This document shows, one piece after another, positions 52,298-62,750 of a DNA stretch of 64,000 nt; the stretch's first letter is position 1, and each line of letters begins with the position of its first letter. The stretch spans positions 1,800,114,967-1,800,178,966 of the forward strand of contig CM057450.1 in the NCBI GenBank assembly GCA_016271365.2, in the 5' to 3' direction. Made by a program: the position numbers and the translations under genes. The notes beneath the pieces are model-generated. The model did not search any database. It worked only from the letters and a program-made list of their open reading frames with translations, and was not told where the DNA came from. This DNA is from Neoceratodus forsteri. Its lineage: Eukaryota > Chordata > Ceratodontiformes > Ceratodontidae.

Positions 52298-52439
52298 AAA
52301 TAATGCTTGACAGGGTGGGTGTTATGCTGGGATAACATCCCACCTTTGGTGGTTGGGCACGAGGCCACTGGCCGAGGGCGTCCAACAACCGAGAAGGGAT
52401 GTTATCCCAGCATAACACACACCCTGGAGTGCATTATTC
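52298..52439. repeat. Hairpin MITE-like element 2
   Basis: gtgttatgctgggataacatc (52319) is answered by gatgttatcccagcataacac (52397), with outer arms aataatgct/agtgcattatt. The loop of about 50 bp is GC-rich. A short relative, gggatgttatgccaggataac, lies at 52571. No coding. Confidence 0.85.
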
Positions 52440-52654
52440 CTATTATACAATGGCTTGTTGTTTTACAATAAAAAAAAATGTTTTACAGAATGTTTTTGTT
52501 GGTGTGAAAATATATTTTTGTTTCTTAAGAGAAGATGAAACAATGGGAATCCAAATGCAAACAATCAGCAGGGATGTTATGCCAGGATAACATCCTTGCT
52601 CTGACAGCCAACTGACCAATCAAAAGCCAGGATACTTTCTTGCCATTATATAAT

Positions 52655-53160
52655 ACACACGAAGAGGTCGAGAGGGCTCCAATGACCTTGCCCTTCCCCA
52701 CAACCCCCCAGAACGAAGCCGGCAGCTAGTTAAGCTTGCAGGGACCGACCGATGGAGGATTCCACACGAAGAGGTCGAGAGGGCTCTGGTGACCTTGCCC
52801 TCCCCCACAACCCCCTGGAATGAAGCCGGCAGCTAGTTAAGCTTGCAGGGTCCGACTGATGGAGGGTCCCACACAAAGAGGTCGAGAGGGCTCTGGTGAC
52901 CTTGCCTCCCCAGAAACCCCAAATGAAGCCAGCAGCTGGTTAAGCTTGCAGGGACTGACCGACAGAGGATCCCACACGACTAGGTCGAGAGGGCTCCAGT
53001 GACCTTGCCCTCCCCCACAACCCCCCAGAATGAAGCCGGCAGCTAGTTAAGCTTGCAGGGACTGACCAATGGAGGGTCCCACATGAAGAGATCGAGAGGG
53101 CTCCGGTGACCTTGCCCTTCCCCACAACATCCCAGAACGAAGACGGCAGCTAGTTAAGAT
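52655..53160. repeat. Tandem array, unit 107 bp, about 5 units
   Basis: Units begin at the word gaagaggtcgagagggctc: 52661, 52768, 52875, 52978 and 53085, giving spacings of 107, 107, 103 and 107 bp. Each unit includes gaccttgccctcccccacaa, gccggcagctagttaagct and tgcagggactgacc. A further unit occurs at about 53795-53900. The array lies just upstream of L2-C coding and behaves like LINE 5' monomers. Confidence 0.9.
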
Positions 53161-54020
53161 ACACAGACAGTGGCCGTGTAGCCCTGAGCTCCTGAGCAGA
53201 GAAACAGCATCGGGACTGTTTGGCGCCATTTTCCAAATTCGAATTACACCCGAACTTAAAGCAGTCGGCGTGCAAGTGGAGATAGTCTACACTCCTAAAG
53301 CATTTGGGCTGCCTAGTTAATTTTGAACTATATTCTGACTGGTTCTTTTATTGTACTATTACAGCATTCTGACTGACTTTTGTTTCATTTTTACTACTTT
53401 CCGACTGGTAATTTAATTTTGTGATAAGTTTCAACCTGCTGGTACCTGATTTGAATTGTATCCAAAGTTCTACAGACTAGTCACTCTCATGCAGCGTAGT
53501 GTGTTTTAGTCCCATTTTAACCATATGGTACCTTACAGCATGGTGTGTACTGGCCCCTTTTTTAGCAAATATGCCGACGTGTAACTGTAACAAAGCTGAG
53601 TTTAATTCCCGAAATCTGTTTGCTAGATAGCCTTGTTAAATTATAACTCTAGCCTCCCAGTGCGGTCTTAACTGGCCGAGTCTCTGGAGAAGTAATGTAA
53701 GCAAGGATCCCCTTCCCACCTAACCTATGCTTATCACCCCCCCGTGCGACATTTCCCTATATATCTTCTTACCTCTTGTCCTATTCTCCACAGCTTGCAG
53801 GGACTGACCGACGGAGGGTCCCACACAAAGAAGTCGAGAAGACTCCAGTGGCCTTGCCCTACCCCACAACCCCCCGGAAGAAAAACAGCAGCTAGTTAAG
53901 GTACGTAGACAGTGGCCATGTAGCCCAGAGCTCCTGAGCAGTGAAACAGCATCGGGATTGTTGCCGGCATTTTCCAAAGTCGAATTACACCAGAACGTAA
54001 AGCAGTTGGTGTGCAAGTGG
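53140..54020 (+). promoter_or_regulatory. L2-C 5' UTR, 742-bp higher-order repeat and YY1-like site
   Basis: The segment agctagttaag, then agacagtggccRtgtagcc, ctcctgagcag and aaacagcatcgggaYtgtt occurs at 53150-53240 and 53892-53975, period 742 bp. At 53222 the first copy reads ggcgccattttcc, a YY1-like word; the second has a damaged form (ccggcattttcc). The following leader (54020-54160) resembles the 5' UTR of the copy at 47037 (cagcccatttctccacctgca against caggccatttcaccatctgca). A promoter role is inferred from family habit. Confidence 0.6.
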
Positions 54021-54250
54021 CCCCGCCGCCCCCTCCACTACCCTTGGTGAGTACTTCCTTTTATAGGGACCTACTCGGCCGGCTGAACCAATCAGCCCAT
54101 TTCTCCACCTGCAGCCTATATGAGTTCACCACTAGAGGCTGCCCTGCTCCCCACCACACACTGTTAGCGCTACTGCAAGCAGAACCTCGGGTCTATGCTT
54201 ACACCATACTGAGGTGCATAAGCAGCTACTCCCACATTCCTTTGTGTTAA

Positions 54251-54655
54251 TTGAATCTGCCCGCCACCTCAACCTCTACAAAAACTAATTCCTGCTCTAG
54301 GCTGGTCTCCACTCACAACCTCTCCCCCTCTCTCCTAACAGATCTCTCATATACTGATAACATGCTTAATATCGTATGCCTAGCTTATAACCCTCCTTGG
54401 CTCTCCTACTTACTGGCCTTACTTATCCTTCCCCCCTTGGCCGGTTTTAACAATGGAAAACCTAACAAGCCCCAGCTCTGCTCCAGGCACTCACTAGTTA
54501 GCACAAGAGTTGCCAATAAGGGCACTCTGGAGCACCAGGCTACAGCAGCCAGTAGCTCCTGGAGGTTCACTCTCCATAAAAGAATGAACCTGTCAGCCCC
54601 TTTAACTCCGGAGGTTGCTAGTGCCCTGATGTGCACACATACTTCTAAACAATGA
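54251..54655 (+). pseudogene. L2-C upstream ORF (134 codons), unknown
   Basis: An open frame encodes MNLPATSTSTKTNSCSRLVS, a hydrophobic segment WLSYLLALLILPPLAGF at about residues 55-72 and a polar end. I do not recognise a domain. It lies where ORF1 would stand and ends about 80 bases before the hydrophobic leader of ORF2 (54734). It could be an ORF1 remnant or a chance frame. The upstream ORF of the sister copy (48019) is not obviously similar. Confidence 0.35.
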
Positions 54656-54733
54656 ATACTAAACCAGGACAAGACAAGATACAGAAAGTCACGGATCGGG
54701 AAAGCTTGGTGGAAGCGCCACCTCTCCAGGGTG

Positions 54734-56135
54734 ATCATTATACTGTTACTGATTTCTGGGAACATACACCCGAACCCTGGACCTCTTGGCACCAAATACC
54801 CCTCAATCAGCGGAAGCCTAAAAATTGCCTCAATCAATATTGGGAGTCTCATACCCAAATTACCCTAATTCCAGGCATGGGTAGCTGTCCACAAACATCA
54901 TCTCACTCACTGAAACATGGCTGTCTCAGAAAATACCAGATTCCTCCATCTCGCTTGAGGGGTACACCTCCTTCCGGTTAGATAGACAAACCAAGCGAGG
55001 GGGTGGGTGTTTGGTCTATCTGAATAGAAAAATAAGTGGTCAGGTTATGCCATCCAGTGTAAATACAATAGAAGCACAGCTTCTCACTATCAAGCTTTCC
55101 ACAGGACGACAAGGCAAAGCAATGTCTCTGACCACTGTATACATACCCCCCGGCAAGCAAGCCCCTGGTATTGACCTGTTCTTCAACCACCTTGGCAAGC
55201 TCAATAAAGATTGTGAGCAGATCATCATAGGGGACTTTAACACAAACTGGCTGGCCCAGGATTACGTTACCACAAGGGACCGAATCCATGCCCTATATCT
55301 TACACAAATGGTCAAGGAGGCAACAAGGCTGAGCTATCGCACGGGTACAAGCATGCTCAAAGACTGGCTTCTTGCCTTCAGCCCTGAGCATATCAAAAAT
55401 GTCTCTGTCCTGCCAGATACCTTAAGTGACCACTCACCAGTAGTTGGCTTCCGGACAAACAAGGGCTCTAAAGACCCCCCCCAGGTCACCAAAAACCGCT
55501 ACCTCAAAAAGGGGCTTGTGGGCAACTTTAAGAGGTATTTGAGGGATGCAGATTGGTCCCCACTAGCTGGCTGCAGTGACACAAATAAAGCTCTGGAACA
55601 CCTCATATCTACTTTCAACAGAGCCTGTGACATATTTGCCCCTGTCAGGACTGTCAAAATAAAAGGAGCCATTAACCCCTGGCTCACAGGCTCTCTGATT
55701 GCTCTTATGAAACAACGGGATAACCTTTGGTATCTTGCTAGACAGACAAGCAGGCAGACTGACATGGTAGCCTACAAAATGGCTAGGAATGAGTTCATTA
55801 GGCAAAAAAGAAATGCTAAAGCTGCCTACTATAGAAAACAACTTAAAAGTAACTGGGGAAACGGCAGGGAATTCTGGAATAACATTAAGTCCCTCAACAG
55901 CAAACCAACCCAGAGCTCCACCAGATCTCATAGCACCTCTGCCCCATTACAGCAACCAGTCAACCTGGCCAATGCCTTTAATAATGCCTCCACAGACCTC
56001 AGCTCTGGCCCCCCCCAATTTCTCCATTCCCCACCTGATACGATTAGCGTCGACTCTAATCCTCCCACCTCTCTCAAACCAGGCCAACCACCATTCTACT
56101 TTTGGAAAATCACCCAGGAGGGCCCAGACAATTAA
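54734..56135 (+). pseudogene. L2-C ORF2, leader with 2A-like motif and endonuclease
   Basis: In the frame from 54734 the leader IIILLLISGNIHPNPGP (motif 54758-54784) is followed by LKIASINIGSLIPKLP and a stop. After shifts the open frame 55011-56135 carries MVYLNRKISG, LTTVYIPPGKQAPG near 55130, IIIGDFNTNWLAQD near 55226-55264 and LPDTLSDHSPVVGF near 55413-55450 with the SDH box. Then the basic linker ALMKQRDNLWYLARQTSRQT near 55705 and KAAYYRKQLKSNWGNG. Both GDFN and SDH are intact over 374 codons. The nuclease would nick target DNA. Confidence 0.85.
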
Positions 56136-57650
56136 ATATGTCAAAAAAACTCTAAACAAAACCAGGGTCGGAAGTGACTCTCTAGACATGAAATTGCTAA
56201 CACTTGGATTGGATGAACTTGCCTCTCCCCTGACCATACTTTTCAACATCTCCCTGAGCACTGGTATCTTCTCGGATAGGTGGAAAACTGTCTTGGTCAC
56301 CCCGGTGTATAAAAATGGGGACAGAACTAACCTGGGTAACTACCGCCCAATCTCAATACTTCCATCTCTCTCAAAAGCGCTAGACAGGGTAGTCTCAGAT
56401 CAGCTTACTGAATACTTAAATAAGTACAATCTGCTATGCCCACAACAGCACAGGTTTCGTACAGGTCACAGCACCATCACAGCGTTAATCGACTTCACTA
56501 CTCACATCTATGAAGCTCTTGACACAGGAAAAATGGAGGGGTCTATATTTATAGACCTCACCAAAGCCTTTGACACTGTTAACCACTGAATCCTGCTCAC
56601 ACATCTGAGGACCTTGGGACTGTCAGTAGATTCCATCTCCTGGCTAAACAGCTACCTTTCACACAGGACACAGTATATGAGGACGGGGGAGTAACCTCTG
56701 ATCTCAAAAAGGTTACCCTAGGGGTTCCCCAAGGCTCGATTTTAGGACCACTTCTTTTCGGCCTCTTCATTAACTCCCTTCCCAATGCCTGTCCTGCAAA
56801 AATGCTGCTCTATGCGGATGACGCAGTTATCTCAGTGCCTGGCAGCTTCACATCAGATATAGCTCAAAACCTGCAGCAAAACTTTGCTATGCTTGAGAAC
56901 TGGTTCACCCAAAACAGACTCCTTCTAAACTACAAAAAACTAAAGTATGCACCTAGCCCTGCCACAAGCCAAAAGGCATGATGAACACCTGACTATCTAT
57001 AGCCAAAAAGGGGATGGCATTGAACAAGTCTCCTCCTTTAAATATCTCCGGGTGTTTATTGATGACACCCTATCCTCCGCGCACCATATTGACCATGTTG
57101 TCAAAACATTATTAAGCTAGGAATCCTCTATAGGCACAGGCAAGCCATGACCCCTGAAGCTCCTAACCTGGTTACCCGAAGTTCCATCCTGTCAATCATT
57201 GACTATGCCTTTGTCATTTACAGTGCTGCCTCAGACTCTGCCTTAAATAGGTAAAGGTACTAATCAACAAGGCTTGCCGCCTGGTCTTGGGGGCAAATCA
57301 CCAAACCCATACCTGCACCCTCTACTCCTCCACTGGTTGGCTCCCTTTACATCTAAGGGCTAAATATTGGGCTTGCCTAAAAGGTAAGAAAGCCCTCCTT
57401 GGACTCACTCCCTCCTCCACCGCCACTCTGTTCCAGTGCACCAACTCAACAAAAGTCACTAGGAGCTGGACTAAGGGTGTGCTCCAGGTCCCCTTCAAAA
57501 GAACCTGCCTCGCTCAGTGCTCACGCTCCTACCGCAGGCTCACCTGGTGTAAAGAACTCCCTGCTACCACCTGAGAGTACACAAAAATTGCACCCTTTAA
57601 AAGAGAACTGAAAACTCTCCTGGCCCAAAAGACACTCTGTGATTGCAGTT
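56136..57650 (+). pseudogene. L2-C ORF2, reverse transcriptase and C-terminus (frameshifted)
   Basis: YVKKTLNKTRVGSDSLDMKL near 56138, LVTPVYKNGDRTNLGNYRPI near 56294-56352, QQHRFRTGHSTITALI, motif A FIDLTKAFDTVNH near 56548-56586 and then a stop. In a shifted frame GVPQGSILGPLLFGLF near 56720-56767 and LLYADDAVIS with YADD at 56811-56822 follow. SSILSIIDYAFVIYSAAS near 57180-57236 and TCTLYSSTGWLPLHLRA near 57310-57360 complete the C-terminal part. YADD is intact. Confidence 0.86.
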
Positions 57651-58129
57651 AGCAAACACCTATGGCCAATCACCTTCATAACTAATTTACCCCCCTGCCT
57701 ACCTCCCCCTTCCTTGTTCTCACTCCCTTCCCTCCACCCCCCCTTTGACAAACCCCCCCTGGTGGCTGCCCCCAGCCCCCACCCTTTACCTCACCTCCCG
57801 CTTTCTGTGACTAAGCCACTTCGGGTTGCTCCCATTATGCCCTGAGCATACATTTGTCTGACTCCTTCCTGGATTATACTGACAACAGCTCAGTAGGTTG
57901 AAATGCACCTAATCTTATAGTAATACAGTTGACACTGTAACAGCCTATTTGATCACTACCTAATCAGCATGTAACCTCTTGTTTACTTGAATGTTATGTA
58001 ACCTGATTATGTAAATGTTGTCTCTCGTCCACTTGACATAGAACCTTTGTAAAAGAGCCTTCTGGCTCTGAGGTGTTAATTCCACAATTGAAATAAATAA
58101 AAATAAATAAATAAATATTATGAGAATCT

Positions 58130-58640
58130 GTATGCTGATTATTCCCCTGGAAGTGAATACTGACGGTTGACCCTTAGGGAGTTGCTTTCAGAACATAATG
58201 CTCCGTTTCTGCACCAAGACATCTCACTGAATTGCAGGAAGGTCTTGCTAGGCTCTAATCTAATGAATATCCTGGGACAGATGGGTATCTGGAAAAACTG
58301 TATAATGCGTTTAAAGAACAACTTTCCTCATCTCTGCTGTCTACTTTTAATCATGTATCCTGACTGGCTTAACCCTTCCCTCTTGGGACTGTGATATAAT
58401 ATCTGTCATCCATAAGAAAGGGAAAGACCTACAGTTAAGTGAATCATACTGTACAATTTTAGTGTTGAAAATCAAGTTACTTGCATCATTATTGACCAAA
58501 AGGCTGGAAACAAAACATTACCTTGTGGTACAGCTAGAGATCAGATCAGTTTTATTATTTGTGTTTCGTGGGGTTTGCAGATCATCGATGCTATTTTAAA
58601 GACACAAACTACTCAGTACACTACCACTCACTATGCTGTT
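58130..58640 (+). pseudogene. L1/Tx1-like RT fragment
   Basis: The plus strand reads DIISVIHKKGKDLQLSESYC near 58396-58450, with LKIKLLASLLTKRLETK near 58467-58515. It stands for the RT block seen at 26030-26140 (IITVLPKKDKDPSL, YCPISLLN, GKIFAKLLTLHLE). Upstream MTLRELLSEHNAPFLHQD may be part of the linker. Stops intervene. It is an isolated piece without endonuclease or YADD. Confidence 0.65.
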
Positions 58641-59280
58641 GACATGGGTTCAGGAACAGACTTGGGTCACTCGGGTACTGGCTGGGAGAGGGAGGAGTGA
58701 GCACTGTAAGGACAGAGCTGCTTCCTCAGGGAGGTGGATCCTGTGTCTAGTTCTTCATTTGCCACCCAGCGGAGGCTAGATGGCAGCACAGTTGGGACAT
58801 ACACATTTGAGAGGACCTGCCCTTGGTGCTGATACTTATTTAGTTTTTGTTAACTGGGAAAGGCAGGCCAGACAATCCTGCCTATCGTCAGCCTTGTCCT
58901 GCAGGGGTATGTCCCCAGGACGGCGACACTATTACAGCAAAAACGTTGATGCCAACAATATCAATGTTTTCACTGTAATAGTCCACCCAAGACCCCGGCA
59001 CGCTCTCTCTCCCAGTCCTGCACCCCCTCCCTAATCCAATTCTAACTCGGGGTGGGGACATGGGGGGTTCGGGAGGGCAAAGCTCCCGATGATAAAGAAA
59101 TTGGGGTCTCCAGTTGGATTTATGTCTACCGCAAGTTGTGGTCAACAAAAATCCGTCACTGTGATAGTAGTCGACAACTTAGTTGTTGAACCGGCATCGT
59201 ATAACCATCCGGAGGGGGGGCCGGGGTGATACAGATGGAAGCCAACTGAAACTGGACCAAATTAAGCTTTTAGTGGTATT
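58641..59280. other. Unassigned, possible 5' region of the Tx1-like element
   Basis: A short inverted repeat actattacag/ctgtaatagt encloses 58926-58981. No recognised coding. The GC-rich part before 59280 could be the 5' UTR of the following Tx1-like ORF1. Confidence 0.35.
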
Positions 59281-59295
59281 TTTATTGAATGGGGG

Positions 59296-60720
59296 ATGTT
59301 TGGCCAGGACACCATGGAAATTCCTCTACTTTTGGGAGGGCAGGGGATGTTGCTGTCCAAAATGGAGGAATCCAGAGAGGTGGAGGAGGACAGTGTGCTG
59401 CTGCAGGCAGTGGTTCAGTCCTCGACCCCAGTCTGTTTATCTTTAGAGGACAAGTGGCCTGATGGAATAAACTTGGAAGAAGAAAAGGATACAGAGATAA
59501 CATTCTCAGCCACAAAGCCTGAGGATAGTTTGGCAAGGGAACAACAGTTGGAAACTGAGTTGCAAGAGAGGAAAAAAACACCTGCTTAAAATGACGGCAG
59601 AAGATGAGCAGACTACTGCAAATGTAAAGCTACTCTAAAGAAATTATTAAGTGCAGTGGGGAAGGGACTGGGCTAACAAAAGAAATGAATGCTTCCTGAA
59701 TCATCGGCTGACAAGAAGAGCAAGAAGAGCCTGGGGCAGCAAGCAGCTGAGAGACCTATATCAACATGAAGCTGTGACAGCTAGACAGCGTCTGCAAACT
59801 AAGTTCAGTATTCCCAGCCAAGCTACCCAAATGCAAAATGAAACAAGGTCACCTGAAACAGTTTTGAAAAACGTAGGTTGGAAGCAGACAGAGGCTGGAG
59901 AATGGGTTCAAGACCCTGATTGGGACAGTAGTTACAGCAGTTTAGCCTCCAACAAAACTCCTCCAAGAATACCAGCCTCGATCCCTGCAGAGATACATTC
60001 AGAGCATGAATGTGGAAAAGATGCAAGCCCCACCACCAATGACAAGCATGCACAAGCTTCCCAGATGAATGCTTTATTTCTTGAACATAGTAAGCCCCTC
60101 AAACAAGCACAAACAAAATTAACAGCTCGCCAAGATTCAGAGACAACAGTCCAGAAAATAACTATGTCCTCAGGCAGCTCAATGGATGGTGCACAACGAC
60201 AAAGGTCTGTTCCAGCACCTACCACCACAATACAAGAGGATCCTGAGAGCCAGTAGAGTGAGTGTCCCGATTCCCAGCTGTTGAAGAATGATGTTCCAGC
60301 CACACTACCAAGTACCACAGTGGTGAGACCGGAGAACAAGAGAGCATCACAGCCACAGGACCACAAAGCAGCTGATCTGCAGGACACTGCTGCTGGTAAT
60401 AGTGGGGCAGCAGAAGTGAATGACATTAATTAGAAGCGGCACAACATTTCAGATGACAAACAGGTGCAAGGCTTACAGGAGATGAGACAAGAAACTCAAG
60501 CTGATTCTGAAGCCCAGCCCAGCAAGAAAGCTACCAAAAGAGCTCAACCAACAGCACAGATCTTCTGCTTCTTCAGGCAAGAGCGACACAGGTACCAGGA
60601 GTGAACATGGGAGATGGGTGGGTAAGGGGTCTGCTACAGAAGCGTCTCAGATGGGCAGGGTGATGCAGCAGGAATGGCAGTTCCCCCAATGACCTCACAC
60701 CAAAAAAGAGAAATCAAATA
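59296..60720 (+). pseudogene. Tx1-like ORF1, N-terminal part
   Basis: Open frames at 59296-59589 (MFGQDTMEIPLLLGGQGMLL, then acidic, ELQERKK) and 59651-60256 encode a polar protein with NVGWKQTEAGEWVQDPDWDS near 59870, Ser/Gln/Lys-rich sequence and no clear domain. The region continues in frame to about 60700 with several stops (KATKRAQPTAQ). It lies upstream of the gag-like C-terminal part in the same orientation. The assignment to ORF1 is by position and composition; I could not find a named N-terminal domain. Confidence 0.5.
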
Positions 60721-60859
60721 GGAATTCCTAACAAAATGACACTGGTGGTCAAAATAACACCTTTCGAGGGGTACCCCAGACCCTTGACTTCTTCAGCTGC
60801 CCCGCATACCTCATCTACAACAAGGGGTCAGCATTGAGACTCGAACCCAGACTCTCTGG

Positions 60860-62250
60860 ACTCAGGGGGACCCCAAACTTAAAAACACAAATGAACCAGG
60901 CCAAAAACCCAGCTATGCCAAGTTATTCCAAGTGAGAACAGAACCAGCCCCAAGAAGGAATATGGTACACATTCATTATAGAGGTGGGATGTTACACCCA
61001 GAAAGAGCTTACATAACTAGAAGCTGATACCCCCTCTCTTTGGGTTGCACCTGGAAATGAGCCTTGGTTCAGGGTGCCTTTCCCATTTACCAATTTACAA
61101 ACCAATTAAAAAAAATAACACAAATATTATCTTCACTAATTTATGGTCTCTGATGTTTATATCCTGATACAGGTATCGGGTGAAGATAATTTCCATGTCA
61201 ACTTCAAAAGGGTCTACTAATAATTCCCATAATTGCTCTGGCCAACTCTCCCTATCCTGACGCCGGGTGCCTGAAACATGGGTATCCTACATCAGGATTT
61301 TCCCCACAGCTGAGTTTATTTCATGTTTCGGGGGGCTGTGCCACCCGCACCCCCCTACTTTAGAATTCCAACTCCGCCACGGGCCAATCCAGATGTAGGG
61401 TACCCATGTTTCAGTACCTGGTGTCAGGATAGTAAGCGCCAGGCAGAGTGATCACGGAAAGTTAAATGGATACCCTTCAAAACACCCCCAAGTCTTAAGC
61501 ATTTCTGGTTAAGATATAATCAAGTCAAATTTACACCTGCATGGGCTCCCTTTATTGTGATTCTCCTAACAAAATCCACCATACAAACTGTGCTTGTAAT
61601 GTTCTGGAATGAAGGGGTTAACATTGAGGACATTTACTACTGGATGAAACGAAGGTGCGAAGTTCTGAGTGTACCCGATCCCATATTAGATTCAGATCTA
61701 ATATGGATGGGTGGATGGTATTTCTGGGTCAAGCTGCGCTCCTCTGAAGATGGGGTCATCCACTTACCCAACAGCATTTTTGGGGGGGAAAAGACAGAGG
61801 TGTCTGTTTTTATGAAGGCCAGCCCAAAGCCTGCTATTAATGCGGATCCTGAGTGCACCTCTCCAGTGCATGCGACCAGCTCCAGTGCAGGATCTGCAGG
61901 ATTTGAGCACAACAGCCTGGTATGCAGGAGTTGACTCCGCTGCAATCTGTGTAAAGAGAAGGGGCATTCTTTTCAGCATTGTCCATGGGTAGCCTGGAAT
62001 CGGTTAGATGGCATTGACCAAGATGGTACCCTGAGGACAGCAAAGCAAGTAGGGGCATCAGCACAAAGGACTGACCCCACCCAGCAACTGAGAATACCAG
62101 GTCAAGTTTTTCAACCAGACCATGTGACCCTCCAGATCTCTAATCCCTGCATCCCCACCCAAGTAGTCAAGAAGCTGAATCTGAGGAGACTACGAAGTAA
62201 GTGGACGAGGAGATACAGAACAGGGTACCCAAGGCAAAACAAAGGAACCA
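60860..62250 (+). pseudogene. Tx1-like ORF1, gag-like C-terminal part with CCHC knuckle
   Basis: NEPGQKPSYAKLFQVR near 60895-60940 resembles the linker before the gag-like domain. After an interruption (61025-61440) the coding resumes with LKHFWLRYNQVKFTPAWAPF near 61500, LLTKSTIQTVLVMFWNEGVN and EDIYYWMKRRCEVLSVPDPI, then GGWYFWVKLRSSEDG and IHLPNSIFGGEK, the pattern of Tx1 ORF1. A TGA (61932) precedes a perfect CCHC knuckle, CNLCKEKGHSFQHC, at 61941-61982. It would bind element RNA. The stop and the hairpin insertion break it. Confidence 0.75.
61025..61440. mobile_element. Insertion with inverted repeat inside Tx1-like ORF1
   Basis: tatcctgacgccgggtgcct (61253) and aggtactgaaacatgggtac, read on the other strand near 61400-61430, pair as arms of about 45 bp. 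The centre is a CpG- and GC-containing loop of about 85 bp. The block interrupts ORF1 coding and has no ORF. It looks like a hairpin DNA element. Confidence 0.62.
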
Positions 62251-62618
62251 GACATTGAATCAGTACCTGAAGATCATGTAGAGCCAGAGGGACTTGACCA
62301 GGAACTAACTCAGATGCCTCCACCTCTGGAAGACATAATGATAGTCCCATGTAGACCCTCACATCTAGCAAAGGAGCCTCAAGAACCACCCCCAGTCCAG
62401 CTTTCAAATAAATATAAAATATTGCAGGTGAAATAGAATTGAGGTAATTCCGATACAGGGACATGGACTCTGATGCATCACCCACACAAATATCCCAGTC
62501 CAAACCAGCTTCAGACAGAAATATTACAGATAAGCAGAGTCGAAGACAAAAGAAAAAACTGGCTGCATCAGAGGATGTTACTTGTGGAATAGTACTTAAC
62601 AACATACAAATAATTTTC

Positions 62619-62750
62619 ATGGATCAGTTAAAAATTGCCTCCTGTAATGTTTCAAGTATAAATCACATCAAAGAAGGAAGGCTGTCTTCTCTCTTTTACA
62701 GGAGCTGGCCTTTCATATAACATTTCTTCAAGAAACATGGAAGGCATCTG
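62619..62750 (+). pseudogene. Tx1-like ORF2, endonuclease start (truncated)
   Basis: ATG at 62619 gives MDQLKIASCNVSSINHI, the first endonuclease strand, and, after a shift, FLQETWKAS near 62725-62750, the QET box. Coding then ends in unrelated sequence. It follows ORF1 after about 370 bases. Confidence 0.7.

Larger units (their letters stand above)
52655..58118 (+). mobile_element. L2-like LINE (family L2-C), long copy 2
   Basis: From the tandem 5' units through an upstream ORF, leader with GNIHPNPGP, endonuclease and RT to an ATAAA-rich tail at about 58085-58118. The order equals the copy at 47037-51415. The element is about 5.4 kb with its array. A L1/Tx1-like RT relic begins directly after the tail. 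Frameshifts and stops are present, fewer in the endonuclease part. Confidence 0.82.
59281..62750 (+). mobile_element. Tx1-like LINE: gag-like ORF1 and start of ORF2
   Basis: ORF1 pieces extend from about 59296 to 62250 with an interruption near 61025-61440, and the ORF2 endonuclease begins at 62619 (MDQLKIASCNVSSIN). It breaks off at about 62750, just after FLQETWKAS, so the RT is missing. The protein order is that of Tx1-type LINEs. Both boundaries are estimates. Confidence 0.7.

Noticed and set aside
60820..60870. tRNA-like words (actcgaacccagactc) as a tRNA gene
   Set aside because: No acceptor stem or full cloverleaf can be drawn; it lies in a decayed ORF1.
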